Below, in pieces: positions 36,801 through 44,298 of a DNA stretch of 64,000 bases. Under the pieces are notes generated by a model. It was not told the DNA's origin. It did no database searches and worked only from the letters and a program-made list of their open reading frames with translations. The stretch spans positions 3,038,001 through 3,102,000 of the forward strand of contig NZ_JARUBL010000001.1 of NCBI RefSeq assembly GCF_029626155.1, in the 5' to 3' direction. The position numbers were made by a program, and so were the translations under genes. Origin of the DNA: Solwaraspora sp. WMMD1047 (GTDB lineage: Bacteria; Actinomycetota; Actinomycetes; Mycobacteriales; Micromonosporaceae). Within the stretch, counting starts at the first letter, position 1, and each line of letters begins with the position of its first letter.

Positions 36801-38751
36801 CGAGGAGCTCGCTGAGCAACAGGGCTTCTTCCACTGGGAACTCACCTTCGCCCAGGCTTTTGCTAACGGCGGCTTCGACATCCAAGTCGGCAACCCCCCC
36901 TGGGTCCGGCCAACTTGGAAGCTCGATTCTGTTCTTGCTGAGGTGGATCCGTGGTTTGCTCTTGCTGAAAAGCCGCGTTCCGAGGTCGTTCGGGATCGCA
37001 AGAATATGATTCTATCTAAGGATCGCCAGCTCTACTTTGCACTCGAGCTTGCTCGGCATGTCGGATTAATGAACATCGTATCCTCACTCTCTGAGTATCC
37101 ATTATTGGTTGGTACGCAACCGGATCTCTATCGTTCTTTCATGTGTCGGGTATGGGCAAACTCGGCGCCGAGAGGATGTGCGGGGATGATACATCCGGAT
37201 ACTCATCTCGTTGGTGCCCGCGAAGGCAGCCTTCGTGGCCAGGCGTATCGCCGTCTGAGGCTGCACGCACATTTCAGAAATGAACGGAAGATTTTTCCTG
37301 ACGTACACAACAATACAGATTTTGGCGTTCATATCTATGGCAAGGAACGGGACGTCGACTTTGGTCACCTGAGTTACCTCCACGACCCATCTACTTTGGT
37401 TCAGTCGCTCGAACACGATGGATCTGGCCCTCTCCCGGGCATAAAGTACCGAGGTGCATGGGACGTCAGACCCCATCGCTCCCGTGTCGTTCGCATCGTT
37501 GACTCACTGCTTGAAGAATGGCATCGGTTGGCACCTGATCGCGGATTGCCGCCAGCTCAGTCCCCGATCCTCTATCCAATATCAGTACATGAACGGGATG
37601 CAATTTCAGCCCTCTCCGGTTTCCCGCATAGGATGAAGTCGCTGAGGCCGCGCGCTAGTGCTGGTTTTCATGAGAAAATGGCAAAAGATAAGGGACTTAT
37701 CCGGTGGAGTACAAGCAGGGTGGAATCCCTTGGGGAGGTCATCCTGCAGGGTCCGCACGTGGGAATTGCTACCTCCTTCAGTAAGGAACCGAAGGACCCT
37801 TGCAAGAGCAATAATGACTGGTTGCCCACGGACCTCAGAGGCATGTCGTCAGACTTCGTGCCCACTTCGAACTACGTCAGAGACTGCGCGAGGGACGAGT
37901 TCCTGCGGGCACAGGACTCTTGGGGCGATCGCAAGTCGACTGAGTATTATCGGCTTGCCTGGCGAGTGATGGTACCGTTCGACACGGAGCGGAGTCTCTT
38001 CTCTGCGATCCTTCCTCCTGGGCCGGCTCACACACATGGCCTCTTGAGTTGCGCGCTCTCGACCAATATCGAAACACTCTTGGCGTCTGGATTCTGGGCA
38101 GCCCTGCCTGTTGACTACCTCCTTCGCATTACGTCTAAGGCGAATCTCCACGTCTCTGACGCATTTTCTATGCCTGTTGGGAATCCAAGTCACCCGCTCG
38201 CACAGCCCCTTTTGTTGAGAGTTCTGCGATTGAATTGCGTAACCTCGGCATACTCGGGCCTCTGGAGTGAGGTGTTCAGCGAGGAATGGGAAAGCGAAGA
38301 CTGGGTATTCGATTGGCCGCGAGTGCAAAAATTGGCACGGATGGGCTTTGGCTGGAACACTGAATCACCTTTACGGACGGAGTTCGAACGCCGGGCGGCT
38401 CTTGTGGAAATCGATGCTTTAGTGGCCGTATGGCTGGGCATAGGCGTCGACGAGCTGATTGCAATTCTGCGCTCACGTTATCCGATCCTATCGGCTCGCG
38501 AAGAGCGGATGTGGTTTGATCGGTTTGGTCGCAAGATTGCTCAAAGCCCCTATGTCTTCGGGTATGGGCAGACGAAATTTCATTACGAAAGTCTGATGGC
38601 GCACTTGGACGATCCGGAACGAAATCCAGTACCAGAGGGGTACGTGGCGCCATTCTATAAGGCAGATCGTGAGAGCGAATACCGTAAAGCACACGCCGTC
38701 TTCAGTAAGCGGCTGCAGGATGCCGTAGATGTTGGCTGGGGGGCGTCATAG
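33835..38751 (+). CDS. Eco57I-type N6-adenine DNA methyltransferase (DrmMI-like)
   Basis: 1,638 residues from the ATG at 33835. An N-terminal region of about 560 residues is followed by motif I EPALGSGAFLNEA (residue 586 on), the COG1002-type block AVELAEVSVWLNVMHAGLQ, and motif IV NPPW at residue 1020, all intact. The C-terminal 600 residues should hold the target-recognition domain. No clear nuclease motif was found, so it may be methylase only. From about 36,500 the base composition falls abruptly (hand count: 46 of 60 G+C at 36241-36300, 29 of 60 at 36961-37020), pointing to replacement of the specificity region. It is the last gene of the operon. Confidence 0.88.
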   Translation: MSFESLTNRGEYLSAHYLAEVLPTTLKGGLLKRWAEEEKAGRLTPRAGLRGMRRDYFDARAELAADPDLFDPERLRKLHDEILRRLGFEPAPQTITVERAGQEHEIRVAHAEVGTGHGIVALDCGWAVDTDAAQDPDGAGKLLDPPTLATGETITAGQKLASWLFAADTPKIRYALILAGGVVTLADRSVWGEGRYLAVSLDTAYARNEDRELDVIAALFGADSLRPPAEGGSEPLADLLAGSRQHAVGVSGELRQGLRESVELIANEVLDRIRQAGHQPQQVMELDELAKELGREALRYLYRILFLLYAEARPELGVLPVDDPEYVDGYSLARLGDLVARRLPASAEDGFHLYESLDLLFDMVNRGHRPRAGQAVEQDASEDVGLRFEPLRSDLFLPEKTRLIGWQLPVPGSDPDDPAAPKLDTRLRNVTLYQVLRRLMLTKGSGRKRRGGFISYAQLGINQLGAVYEGLMSYTGFVATERLYEVAKHGDPKDGSWMIPASKAEEYDDGVFVYRENLYTGVRSRVSYDPGQFVYRLAGRDRQTSASYYTPQSLTEVTVQLALKYRLDQDGTTTRARELLDWTICEPALGSGAFLNEAINQVAAEYLRRRQAELKVNLDPETYHLELQRVKAYIALHNCYGVDLNRTAVELAEVSVWLNVMHAGLQAPWFGLHLRRGNSLIGGARKLYAPKQLADKSWLTTAPQEKPFRDGPIDPGTIHHFLLPADGWGAVAGEKEARELAPAETEKLKKWRTAMKRVPNAKGSKQKPSQVARLQALAGRVEFLWELVGRRLAISEREIRRHIPVWGADDLPPVTEAVPREKILADLTAPGTPYWRLKTLMDTWCALWFWPLDKVAVLDGSDPAYANSVQVSRVEDEPEFVEQAMVEQADLFGNVTSQQLKLPTWTGSRKATANETLRQQVPLTSLDDWITFAESLIGRRDVVTDDLAAIYADLTTLPQMTAYETKLDGLIGVDQPWALAERFPWLHAAEELAEQQGFFHWELTFAQAFANGGFDIQVGNPPWVRPTWKLDSVLAEVDPWFALAEKPRSEVVRDRKNMILSKDRQLYFALELARHVGLMNIVSSLSEYPLLVGTQPDLYRSFMCRVWANSAPRGCAGMIHPDTHLVGAREGSLRGQAYRRLRLHAHFRNERKIFPDVHNNTDFGVHIYGKERDVDFGHLSYLHDPSTLVQSLEHDGSGPLPGIKYRGAWDVRPHRSRVVRIVDSLLEEWHRLAPDRGLPPAQSPILYPISVHERDAISALSGFPHRMKSLRPRASAGFHEKMAKDKGLIRWSTSRVESLGEVILQGPHVGIATSFSKEPKDPCKSNNDWLPTDLRGMSSDFVPTSNYVRDCARDEFLRAQDSWGDRKSTEYYRLAWRVMVPFDTERSLFSAILPPGPAHTHGLLSCALSTNIETLLASGFWAALPVDYLLRITSKANLHVSDAFSMPVGNPSHPLAQPLLLRVLRLNCVTSAYSGLWSEVFSEEWESEDWVFDWPRVQKLARMGFGWNTESPLRTEFERRAALVEIDALVAVWLGIGVDELIAILRSRYPILSAREERMWFDRFGRKIAQSPYVFGYGQTKFHYESLMAHLDDPERNPVPEGYVAPFYKADRESEYRKAHAVFSKRLQDAVDVGWGAS

Positions 38752-38914
38752 AATTCTCATTTCTCGATCTCTGGGCGGCCAGGTCGGATGATACTCGGAT
38801 TCATCTGCGGGAGCCGAAACACACACCTTTACCGCGAGGCAGCGGATAGTCAGGTTGGAGTCGCGCTATATGGCAGGTTCCACTGCCAGTTGGCGCGGGT
38901 GAGAGGATCGCAGC

Positions 38915-39328
38915 ATGACCTACCGCGTTGCCTACTACATGCATGAAGAACTGCGAGCGGATGCGGGCGCGGTTGTCGAATTATTCGCCCGTCGGGAGCG
39001 CCGGATTGCGCCCCACGGGCGTCGTGCAAATACGTACTGGTTCGCGCCTTTGGGTGGGGAGGACGTGTTGCGGGCGGATGTTGACTTTGATGCTGGGCGG
39101 GCCGCGCTGCGGTGGCTGGCTGACGGGACCTTCGCGGCGGACCTTGAGGTCGGTGGGGCGATCGTGGTCCTGGAGTCGTCGGACGTTCCGCCCGTGACCA
39201 TCCCCGGAGGGCTCGCGCGAGTGTCGATCGATGGGGTGCGGCGGGCGGTCATCGGCCTCGTGGAGACCGGGCAGCGGCCCGTCGTCGTGGAGTGGCACCG
39301 GATCAGTGACGGAGTTCGCCGTTCCTGA
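38915..39328 (+). CDS. Hypothetical protein, 137 residues
   Basis: The ATG at 38915 has GAGAGGA before it. The product is soluble with alternating charged and hydrophobic stretches and no signal peptide. A segment reading VDFDAGRAALRWLADG and the small size recall immunity-protein families, but no family was recognised. The preceding 160 bases (38752-38914) are less G+C-rich than average and hold its probable promoter. Confidence 0.6.
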   Translation: MTYRVAYYMHEELRADAGAVVELFARRERRIAPHGRRANTYWFAPLGGEDVLRADVDFDAGRAALRWLADGTFAADLEVGGAIVVLESSDVPPVTIPGGLARVSIDGVRRAVIGLVETGQRPVVVEWHRISDGVRRS

Positions 39329-39487
39329 TCATCAGGACGTTGTCGCCGATGCACTGTAATGCTTGGTCTGCTTGAAGAGTTGGCAACCACTTGGGTCTGT
39401 AATACGCCCTCCACCCTGGACTGACGCTTGCGGGCAACGGAGGATGGGGGGAGTTGGTTGCCAGCCACTATTCGAGGAGGCACCGAG

Positions 39488-40312
39488 TTGGCTGACGCGA
39501 ATGAGTTTCGGCACTTTCTTCGGCAGCGGCGGATGGAGCGGGGGTTGTCGCAGGACGCGCTTGGGGCCGAGGTGCACGTGAGCGGGTCGCAGATCGGGCA
39601 CTACGAGAGCGGGCGGTCGATACCACCGGATGAGTTGGCCAAGGCTCTTGACGCGTTCCTCGGGACGGGGGACGAGTGTCAGCGGCTGGTGAAGCAGGCG
39701 CGGGGGGAGGCGGTCGCGCCGTGGCTGCGGCCGTGGAAAGAGAACGAGGAGCGCGCGGTCCTGATCCGGACCTACCAGCCCAACCTGGTGCCGGGTCTGC
39801 TGCAAACCGAGGAGTACGCGCGGACGATCCTCGCGGCGGGGCCGCACACCGAGATCCAGGTGGAGGAGCGCACCCGGGAACGGATGGCGCGGCAGGCGGC
39901 CACGCTCGGGCGGCCCGACCCGGCGGTGTTGACCGCGATCATCGGCGAGGCGATGCTGCGGCACGACGACCCAAACGTCATGAAGGACCAACTCGAACAC
40001 CTGGTGGACATCGGGCACCGGGCGAACGTGCACATCCGGGTGCTGCCGTTCTCGGCGGGTCTGCATGCCGGACTGACTGGCGCATTCGCCATCGCCACAC
40101 TGCCCACCGGAGCCCCGGTCGTCTACCTTGAGGACCAGGTTGAGGGAAAGATCGGCGCGAGACTGCAGGACATTCGGCACGTCTCCACCGTCTGGGAAGC
40201 GCTCTGCGCGCGAGCGCTACCCTGTGATCAGTCCCGCAACCTGATCCTGAGGGTGATCGATGACTACGAAGAACGAGCCAAGCTGGCGAAAGAGCACCCG
40301 TTCGGGCTCTAA
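39488..40312 (+). CDS. XRE-family regulator with DUF5753 domain
   Basis: 274 residues from a TTG at 39488 chosen for its strong GAGGAGG. The N-terminal helix-turn-helix (FRHFLRQRRMERGLSQDALGAEVHVSGSQIGHYESGRSIPP, given here in two joined motifs of the XRE type) is followed by the DUF5753 domain (YQPNLVPGLLQTEEYAR, HIRVLPFSAG, VVYLEDQVEG). Such proteins pair with a DUF397 protein and act as developmental or stress regulators, the best known being BldB-linked and AbaA-type pairs in Streptomyces. It overlaps the DUF397 gene by 53 bases. Confidence 0.88.
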   Translation: MADANEFRHFLRQRRMERGLSQDALGAEVHVSGSQIGHYESGRSIPPDELAKALDAFLGTGDECQRLVKQARGEAVAPWLRPWKENEERAVLIRTYQPNLVPGLLQTEEYARTILAAGPHTEIQVEERTRERMARQAATLGRPDPAVLTAIIGEAMLRHDDPNVMKDQLEHLVDIGHRANVHIRVLPFSAGLHAGLTGAFAIATLPTGAPVVYLEDQVEGKIGARLQDIRHVSTVWEALCARALPCDQSRNLILRVIDDYEERAKLAKEHPFGL

Positions 40313-40448
40313 CGGTGGCGACTGCGTCGAGGTCGCCGACAATCTGCCCGGCCGGGTGCTGGTCCGGGACACCAAGGACCGCGAAGGCGGAACGCTGACG
40401 TTCGGGTCGGCGGCCTGGACCGCGTTCGTGGTGTCCGTCAAGCGCTGA
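40260..40448 (+). CDS. DUF397 small protein
   Basis: 62 residues. It has the family pattern WRKSTRSGSNGGDCVEVA, RVLVRDTKD and WTAFVVSVK. It is the usual partner of XRE-DUF5753 regulators, possibly an antitoxin-like modulator. It is read in another frame across the end of the regulator gene. The last codons lie in a 24-bp sequence that recurs at 41079-41102. Confidence 0.88.
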   Translation: MTTKNEPSWRKSTRSGSNGGDCVEVADNLPGRVLVRDTKDREGGTLTFGSAAWTAFVVSVKR

Positions 40449-40454
40449 CCGCGT
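40431..40454 (+). repeat. 24-bp direct repeat, copy 1 (copy 2 at 41079-41102)
   Basis: GTGTCCGTCAAGCGCTGACC plus GCGT recurs at 41079-41102 with one mismatch. The two copies flank the lipoprotein gene. Copy 1 is the end of the DUF397 gene, so copy 2 looks like the end of a lost DUF397 copy or a duplication scar. Confidence 0.8.
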
Positions 40455-40595
40455 ACCCGGGAAGAAGCGGGAGGGACGCACGGACCTTCCTCCCGGCCCC
40501 GACGAACCCGGCGCCCCGGCCCGAGCGTCCACGACCCCGGACCGGGGCTTCGTCGTCTCCGCCACTCGAATGCCCTGATCATGGGATCGGCGTCG

Positions 40596-41063
40596 ATGCT
40601 CAACTACGCTGACACGGTGGTCAAGCGGGGAGCGGGAGCCCTGGTGCTCGGTGTACTCCTGATGGCGGGATGCGGCGCCGACGACGGACTCCCGACCGGC
40701 GACTGGCGGCACAACGGCGCCGAGGTGAGCGCCGCGAAGATCGAGTCATACGCGGGCAATGGCCACTGTGACTGGCAGGAGGCGCACTTCCTGCACGTGG
40801 TGCGGCCCTTGAGCGGTGAGTCGGGGCAACGCCGCCAGTTCGTCCGTGATCCCGAGGGTGTGACCGGTGTGCCGGAGCTGCGGCAAGGGTTCCGAGCAGA
40901 TGCCGAGCTGCCTACCGACGCGGCACCGACGGGCTACGAGAACGACGGTACGGAGTTGTGGCTGGCGGGCAGCGACCAGGACGTACGTGCCTACCTGGTC
41001 AGCGAGTCCGGCGAGAAGGTGGAGGCTTGGCCGCGGGCCGATCCGCCGGTCGGCTGCGACTGA
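40596..41063 (+). CDS. Hypothetical lipoprotein
   Basis: 155 residues from ATG 40596; GTG 40617 or an ATG at 40581 are alternatives, and none has a good ribosome site. The signal peptide has VVKRGAGALVLGVLLMAGC with a lipobox ending at Cys. The mature domain of about 125 residues contains HCDWQEAHFLHV and a closing Cys, and resembles uncharacterised actinomycete lipoproteins. The enclosing direct repeats suggest that it was inserted next to the XRE pair. Confidence 0.7.
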   Translation: MLNYADTVVKRGAGALVLGVLLMAGCGADDGLPTGDWRHNGAEVSAAKIESYAGNGHCDWQEAHFLHVVRPLSGESGQRRQFVRDPEGVTGVPELRQGFRADAELPTDAAPTGYENDGTELWLAGSDQDVRAYLVSESGEKVEAWPRADPPVGCD

Positions 41064-41122
41064 ATGGTCCGTCCGTCGGTGTCCGTCAGGCGCTGACCGC
41101 GTGTCCCGGAATGGGGCGGCGC

Positions 41123-41615
41123 TCAGCCGGGCGGCTTCGGCGTGACGTGCGGCCGGACTGTCGGTTCGAGCAGTGACAACGTGCGCTGCCGGGTATCGAG
41201 GCCGACGCGGATGCCGATCGGCATGGGCAGGTTCGGTCCGGCGTGTCCGAAGTCGACGTTGCCGAGCACCGGGATGTCGCGGTCGCCGAGTACGTCGAGG
41301 ACGATCTCGGGCGGGGTTGTGGGCGCCTCGGGGGAGTGGAGTCCGGCGATGTCGCGTGGGACGCCGACGACCATGCCGCCAGGCGGCGCCGTCGCCGTGG
41401 AAATCCCGATCTCTTGGCTGCTACAGGTGGTCCCAACTCGGTCGTCAACGTCGGCGAGCCAGACCACTCGGATGCCTACACCTTCCGGATAGCTGCTACC
41501 TGGTCCACCTTGGAATCGCTGCCCGGTCGGTGAAACCCTGGCCGGTCGTGACTGCCAGCATCCCTCGCGGCCGGCTGCGTCGTTCCGGAGGAGATCACCC
41601 AAGCTCGCGTCTGCC
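41123..41615 (-). pseudogene. C-terminal remnant of a peptidase S66 (LD-carboxypeptidase)
   Basis: On the minus strand a frame carries DRDIPVLGNVDFGHAGPNLP and then MPIGIRVGLD and LLEPTVRP, the C-terminal catalytic His region of S66 LD-carboxypeptidases. The N-terminal two thirds, with the catalytic Ser and Glu, are missing. The frame runs straight into the left end of the IS element at 41616. The upstream 80 or so codons do not resemble the family, so decay predates or accompanied the insertion. Confidence 0.65.
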
Positions 41616-43066
41616 CTAGTACGGCAGCCGCCGTTCGGGATCATGGCTGAAGTTCGAGGTTAAGGCGGCGTGTGTAGTGGGCTCGTCGGGCTCGGGCTTG
41701 ATGCCGTCGCCGCCAGCCTGACCAGTGCAAACGATGGGCGATGCCGCTGATCGGGCGGATGATGCAGGCGTTGATCAGCCGGCGGACCTCGTTGACGGTC
41801 AGCTTGATCAGTCCGGTGTCGGCCGGATTCTCGGCGGCGTCAGCGGCGCAGATCGCCAGGACGGCGAGGGCGGCCAGAGCGAGGGTGGTGAAGCGGTGCC
41901 AGGAGTCCCAGCGGCGGACCTGGTGCTGGTCCAGGCCGACTTGGCTCTTGGCGGCCTGGAAGCTCTCCTCGATGCTCCAGCGGATCCCGGCGACCCGCAC
42001 GAGCTGGGCGAGGGTGGCGGGTCTCGGGGTCCAGCAGCGGTAGAAGGCCAGCTCACCGGTGCTGGTGTTGCGGCGGATCAGGAGGCTGTGCCGGCCGCCG
42101 TCGTCGGGGTCAGCGTCGGTGCACACGTCATCGAGCCAGGCCCAGTCGTAGAAGCGCGGCCCTTTCGACCCGGCGCCGGCAGAGCGGCGCTGCCACGCCG
42201 AGGCGGGCAGGTCAGCGGCGATCTGGTCGGCGCGGATGCGGGTCTTACCGCCGTCGAGGGGAACCAGGTGGCTGCGGGACACCTCCAGGACGTAGCCGAG
42301 CTGGTGCTCACGCAGGTGCGCACGGAAGGCACTGCTGTTGCCGTAGGCCTCGTCCGCGGCCACCCACCCCGCCGGCACCCCGGCGTCCAGGGCCGCGGTG
42401 ATCATCTGTGCGGCCAACTCCGACTTGGTGGCGAACTCGACCTCGTCAGGCACGCCAGCGGCCTGGCAGCGGTCCCGGTCGTCGGTCCACGACGCCGGCA
42501 GATACACCCGCCGGTCGATCAGCGTGTGCCCGTCAACGCCGGCGTAGCCCAGGAACACCCCGACCTGGCTGTTCTCGATCCGCCCCGCCGTGCCGGTGTA
42601 CTGACGCTGCACCCCGACCGTGTGAACACCCTTCTTCAGGTCGCCGGTCTCGTCCACGGCCAAGACCGCGTCCGGGGCGCCGAACCGGCCGGCGATCAGC
42701 TGCCGCAGATCGTCACGGACAGCGTCGGCGTCCCACACCGCCCGGTACAACAACCGCTGCATCGCATCCGGTCTGCCGTGTCCGGCCTGCTCCGCCAACT
42801 GCCAGCACGTCTTCACCTCAAGGTCAGCCAGCAGCCCGGTGACGAACTGTCCCGCCGCCCGCCGCGGTTCCAATCGGCCGAACCGGCCCGCGAAGCACCC
42901 CAGCACCTCGGCCAGCACCCGCTCCCACCGACCAACCGCTACGCTGTGGCACGCGGCCACCGCCAAATCTGAAGTTATGTCCACAACATACAGACGATCA
43001 CGCGGTGGCCGCCTCGCGTCCACCCCACCCCACCAGCAAGATCTCAAACGGCGGCTGCCGTACTAG
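41616..43066 (-). mobile_element. IS701-like insertion sequence, complete
   Basis: 16-bp terminal inverted repeats, perfect: TACGGCAGCCGCCGTT at 41620-41635 and its complement at 43047-43062. Each is flanked outside by CTAG (41616-41619 and 43063-43066), a probable 4-bp target duplication. The body is 1,443 bp and holds one transposase gene, apparently intact. It separates the S66 remnant from the HicA-like pair. Confidence 0.9.
41641..42984 (-). CDS. IS701-family DDE transposase
   Basis: 447 residues from GTG 42984; the frame is open further upstream into the right inverted repeat. DDE motifs: first Asp in LAVDETGDLKKG, second Asp in WVAADEAYGNSSAF, and Glu in IRWSIEESFQAAKS with the YREK-like surroundings of the IS4/IS701 group. 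The length is normal and no frameshift is seen, so the element may be active. Confidence 0.92.
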   Translation of the reverse strand: MDITSDLAVAACHSVAVGRWERVLAEVLGCFAGRFGRLEPRRAAGQFVTGLLADLEVKTCWQLAEQAGHGRPDAMQRLLYRAVWDADAVRDDLRQLIAGRFGAPDAVLAVDETGDLKKGVHTVGVQRQYTGTAGRIENSQVGVFLGYAGVDGHTLIDRRVYLPASWTDDRDRCQAAGVPDEVEFATKSELAAQMITAALDAGVPAGWVAADEAYGNSSAFRAHLREHQLGYVLEVSRSHLVPLDGGKTRIRADQIAADLPASAWQRRSAGAGSKGPRFYDWAWLDDVCTDADPDDGGRHSLLIRRNTSTGELAFYRCWTPRPATLAQLVRVAGIRWSIEESFQAAKSQVGLDQHQVRRWDSWHRFTTLALAALAVLAICAADAAENPADTGLIKLTVNEVRRLINACIIRPISGIAHRLHWSGWRRRHQARARRAHYTRRLNLELQP

Positions 43067-43090
43067 CGAAGGTCCTCACCGACCAGCGCT

Positions 43091-43126
43091 GGTGCACTCT
43101 TACACCGGGTGGTGTACTCTTGCACC
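43091..43126. promoter_or_regulatory. Two palindromic operators, 20 bp apart
   Basis: GGTGCACTCTTACACC (43091-43106) and GGTGTACTCTTGCACC (43111-43126). Each has GGTG...CACC arms, the two differ at two symmetrical positions, and centres are exactly 20 bp apart, placing them on the same helix face. They lie about 85 bp before the HicA-like gene, where an autoregulating antitoxin would bind. Confidence 0.6.
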
Positions 43127-43162
43127 ACTGTCAGCGAGGAATGCGAGTCCACGGGAGGGCCG

Positions 43163-43270
43163 ATGAAATCTCACAAGAAAGTCTTTACGAAAACGTTCCG
43201 AAAGGGCGCAGATGATCAGTGCGGGTCGTCACCCCAAGAAGGAGATCGCCGATGCGCTGCGTGGAGCTGA
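43163..43270 (+). CDS. Possible 35-residue leader or alternative N-terminus
   Basis: ATG 43163 with GGGAGGG in front opens a short basic frame (MKSHKKVFTKTFRKGADDQC) ending at TGA 43270. It overlaps the HicA-like gene in another frame. Codon use in its first half is unusually A/T-rich. It could be a leader peptide controlling the next gene, or chance. Confidence 0.25.
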   Translation: MKSHKKVFTKTFRKGADDQCGSSPQEGDRRCAAWS

Positions 43271-43463
43271 GGAGGCCGGTCTCGCTGTCGCCAAGATTCA
43301 TCGGGGACACCGGTGGGGTGAGGTTCGATGTGCCCCTTGCCGGGCAAGCCGAGCGGTCTGGTCGACACCTCGTGATCCCGCGACCCACGCAAAGCAGATC
43401 GACCGGTTCACCCGGAGTCACAGTCACGCCCAGCCCCCGTCGGGGAGCGGCGGCGACTCATGA
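43212..43463 (+). CDS. HicA-like small toxin candidate
   Basis: 83 residues. The opening RHPKKEIADALRGAEEAGL, then HRGHRWGEVRCAPCRASRAV and TPRDPATHAKQIDRF, match a group of small actinomycete proteins related to HicA (mRNA interferase) by size and by the His-containing beta segment. A Cys pair may bind zinc. The partner follows 19 bases downstream. The toxin function is an inference from gene order and operators. Confidence 0.6.
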   Translation: MISAGRHPKKEIADALRGAEEAGLAVAKIHRGHRWGEVRCAPCRASRAVWSTPRDPATHAKQIDRFTRSHSHAQPPSGSGGDS

Positions 43464-43482
43464 GGGTGGAGGGAGGTAAGCC

Positions 43483-44001
43483 ATGGCGACGCACGTGTTC
43501 ACGGTGGTGCTCGATCGGCAGCCCGATGACAACGAACTGGATGCCCTGTTCGCCGCAGGCTGCGATGACGCGGCGTTCGGCGCGGAGAACGGCCTCCCGA
43601 TCGCCGAGTTCGATCGCGAGGCGGAGACGATGGCCGACGCGATCGCGACCGCCGTACGCAGCCTCGACGGGGTCGGCGTGATCGCGCTCCGCGTCCTGGA
43701 TCAGGACCTGATCACGCTGGCCGATGTCGCTGAGCGGATCGGGCAGAGTCGTGAGTCGGTACGGCGGTACGCCACCGGGGATCGGGGTCCGGGTGGCTTT
43801 CCGCCGCCGGTCAACCCGGCCCGGGAGGGCACTCTCTTCTACCGGTGGAGCGAGGTGGCTCCATGGCTGAGGCACAACTTGGCGATCGACGTGCCCGACG
43901 TCGACCCGGCGTTGGTGATGGCGAACCTGGTGCTCCAGGCCAGGCAGCACCGCAGTCGGGTCGCCCACGTGACAGCATTGACCGACCTCCTCGCGGCCTG
44001 A
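43483..44001 (+). CDS. Putative antitoxin / DNA-binding partner
   Basis: 172 residues from the ATG at 43483, with GGAGG before it. The N-terminal 85 residues (FTVVLDRQPDDNELDALFAA) form a domain of the kind found with small toxins. Residues about 85-135 are a MerR/excisionase-like winged helix (ITLADVAERIGQSRESVRRYATG, WSEVAPWL), suited to bind the two upstream palindromes. It is probably co-transcribed with the HicA-like gene. Confidence 0.68.
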   Translation: MATHVFTVVLDRQPDDNELDALFAAGCDDAAFGAENGLPIAEFDREAETMADAIATAVRSLDGVGVIALRVLDQDLITLADVAERIGQSRESVRRYATGDRGPGGFPPPVNPAREGTLFYRWSEVAPWLRHNLAIDVPDVDPALVMANLVLQARQHRSRVAHVTALTDLLAA

Positions 44002-44057
44002 CCCCCCGCGTGAACGCTGGCTGCGTACCCCAGGATTGGCCGGAGGGGGCGGCGGGC

Positions 44058-44298
44058 ATGGTCTGGCGGTTGCCGTCGACCGGCGAGTTCGACGGCCGAT
44101 GGGATGAGACGTTCTCGCTGCTCAGCGAGAACTTCGGCGGCCAGCAGGTGCAGTTTCAGAAGAACGACCTGGAGCGCGAGTTCCCCGGCCTGTGGGGGCC
44201 ACGAACCGCAGATCTGGGTCCTCCGGCAGGACTATCGATGGGCGCATACTCAGCTGCGACACGAGCTCTATCAGAAGTACAAGGACAGGGAACGTTGA
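44058..44298 (+). pseudogene. Frameshifted small gene of unknown function
   Basis: ATG 44058 has GGAGGGGG before it and reads MVWRLPSTGEFDGRWDETFS onward to about 44193. The protein-like sequence then continues in the next frame (HEPQIWVLRQDYRWAH to KYKDRER, stop at 44298). The switch coincides with a run of five G at 44194-44198; removing one G joins the two halves into an 80-residue protein. This is either a true inactivation or an assembly error. The restored stop would overlap the TTG of the next gene. Confidence 0.5.

Noticed and set aside
24881-38751. Classical BREX or Pgl system
   Set aside because: A methylase and a kinase are present but no PglZ phosphatase, PglY/BrxC ATPase or Lon-like protease was found.
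38915-39328. Naming this gene an immunity protein
   Set aside because: Only size and vague composition suggest it; no adjacent toxin and no recognised family motif.
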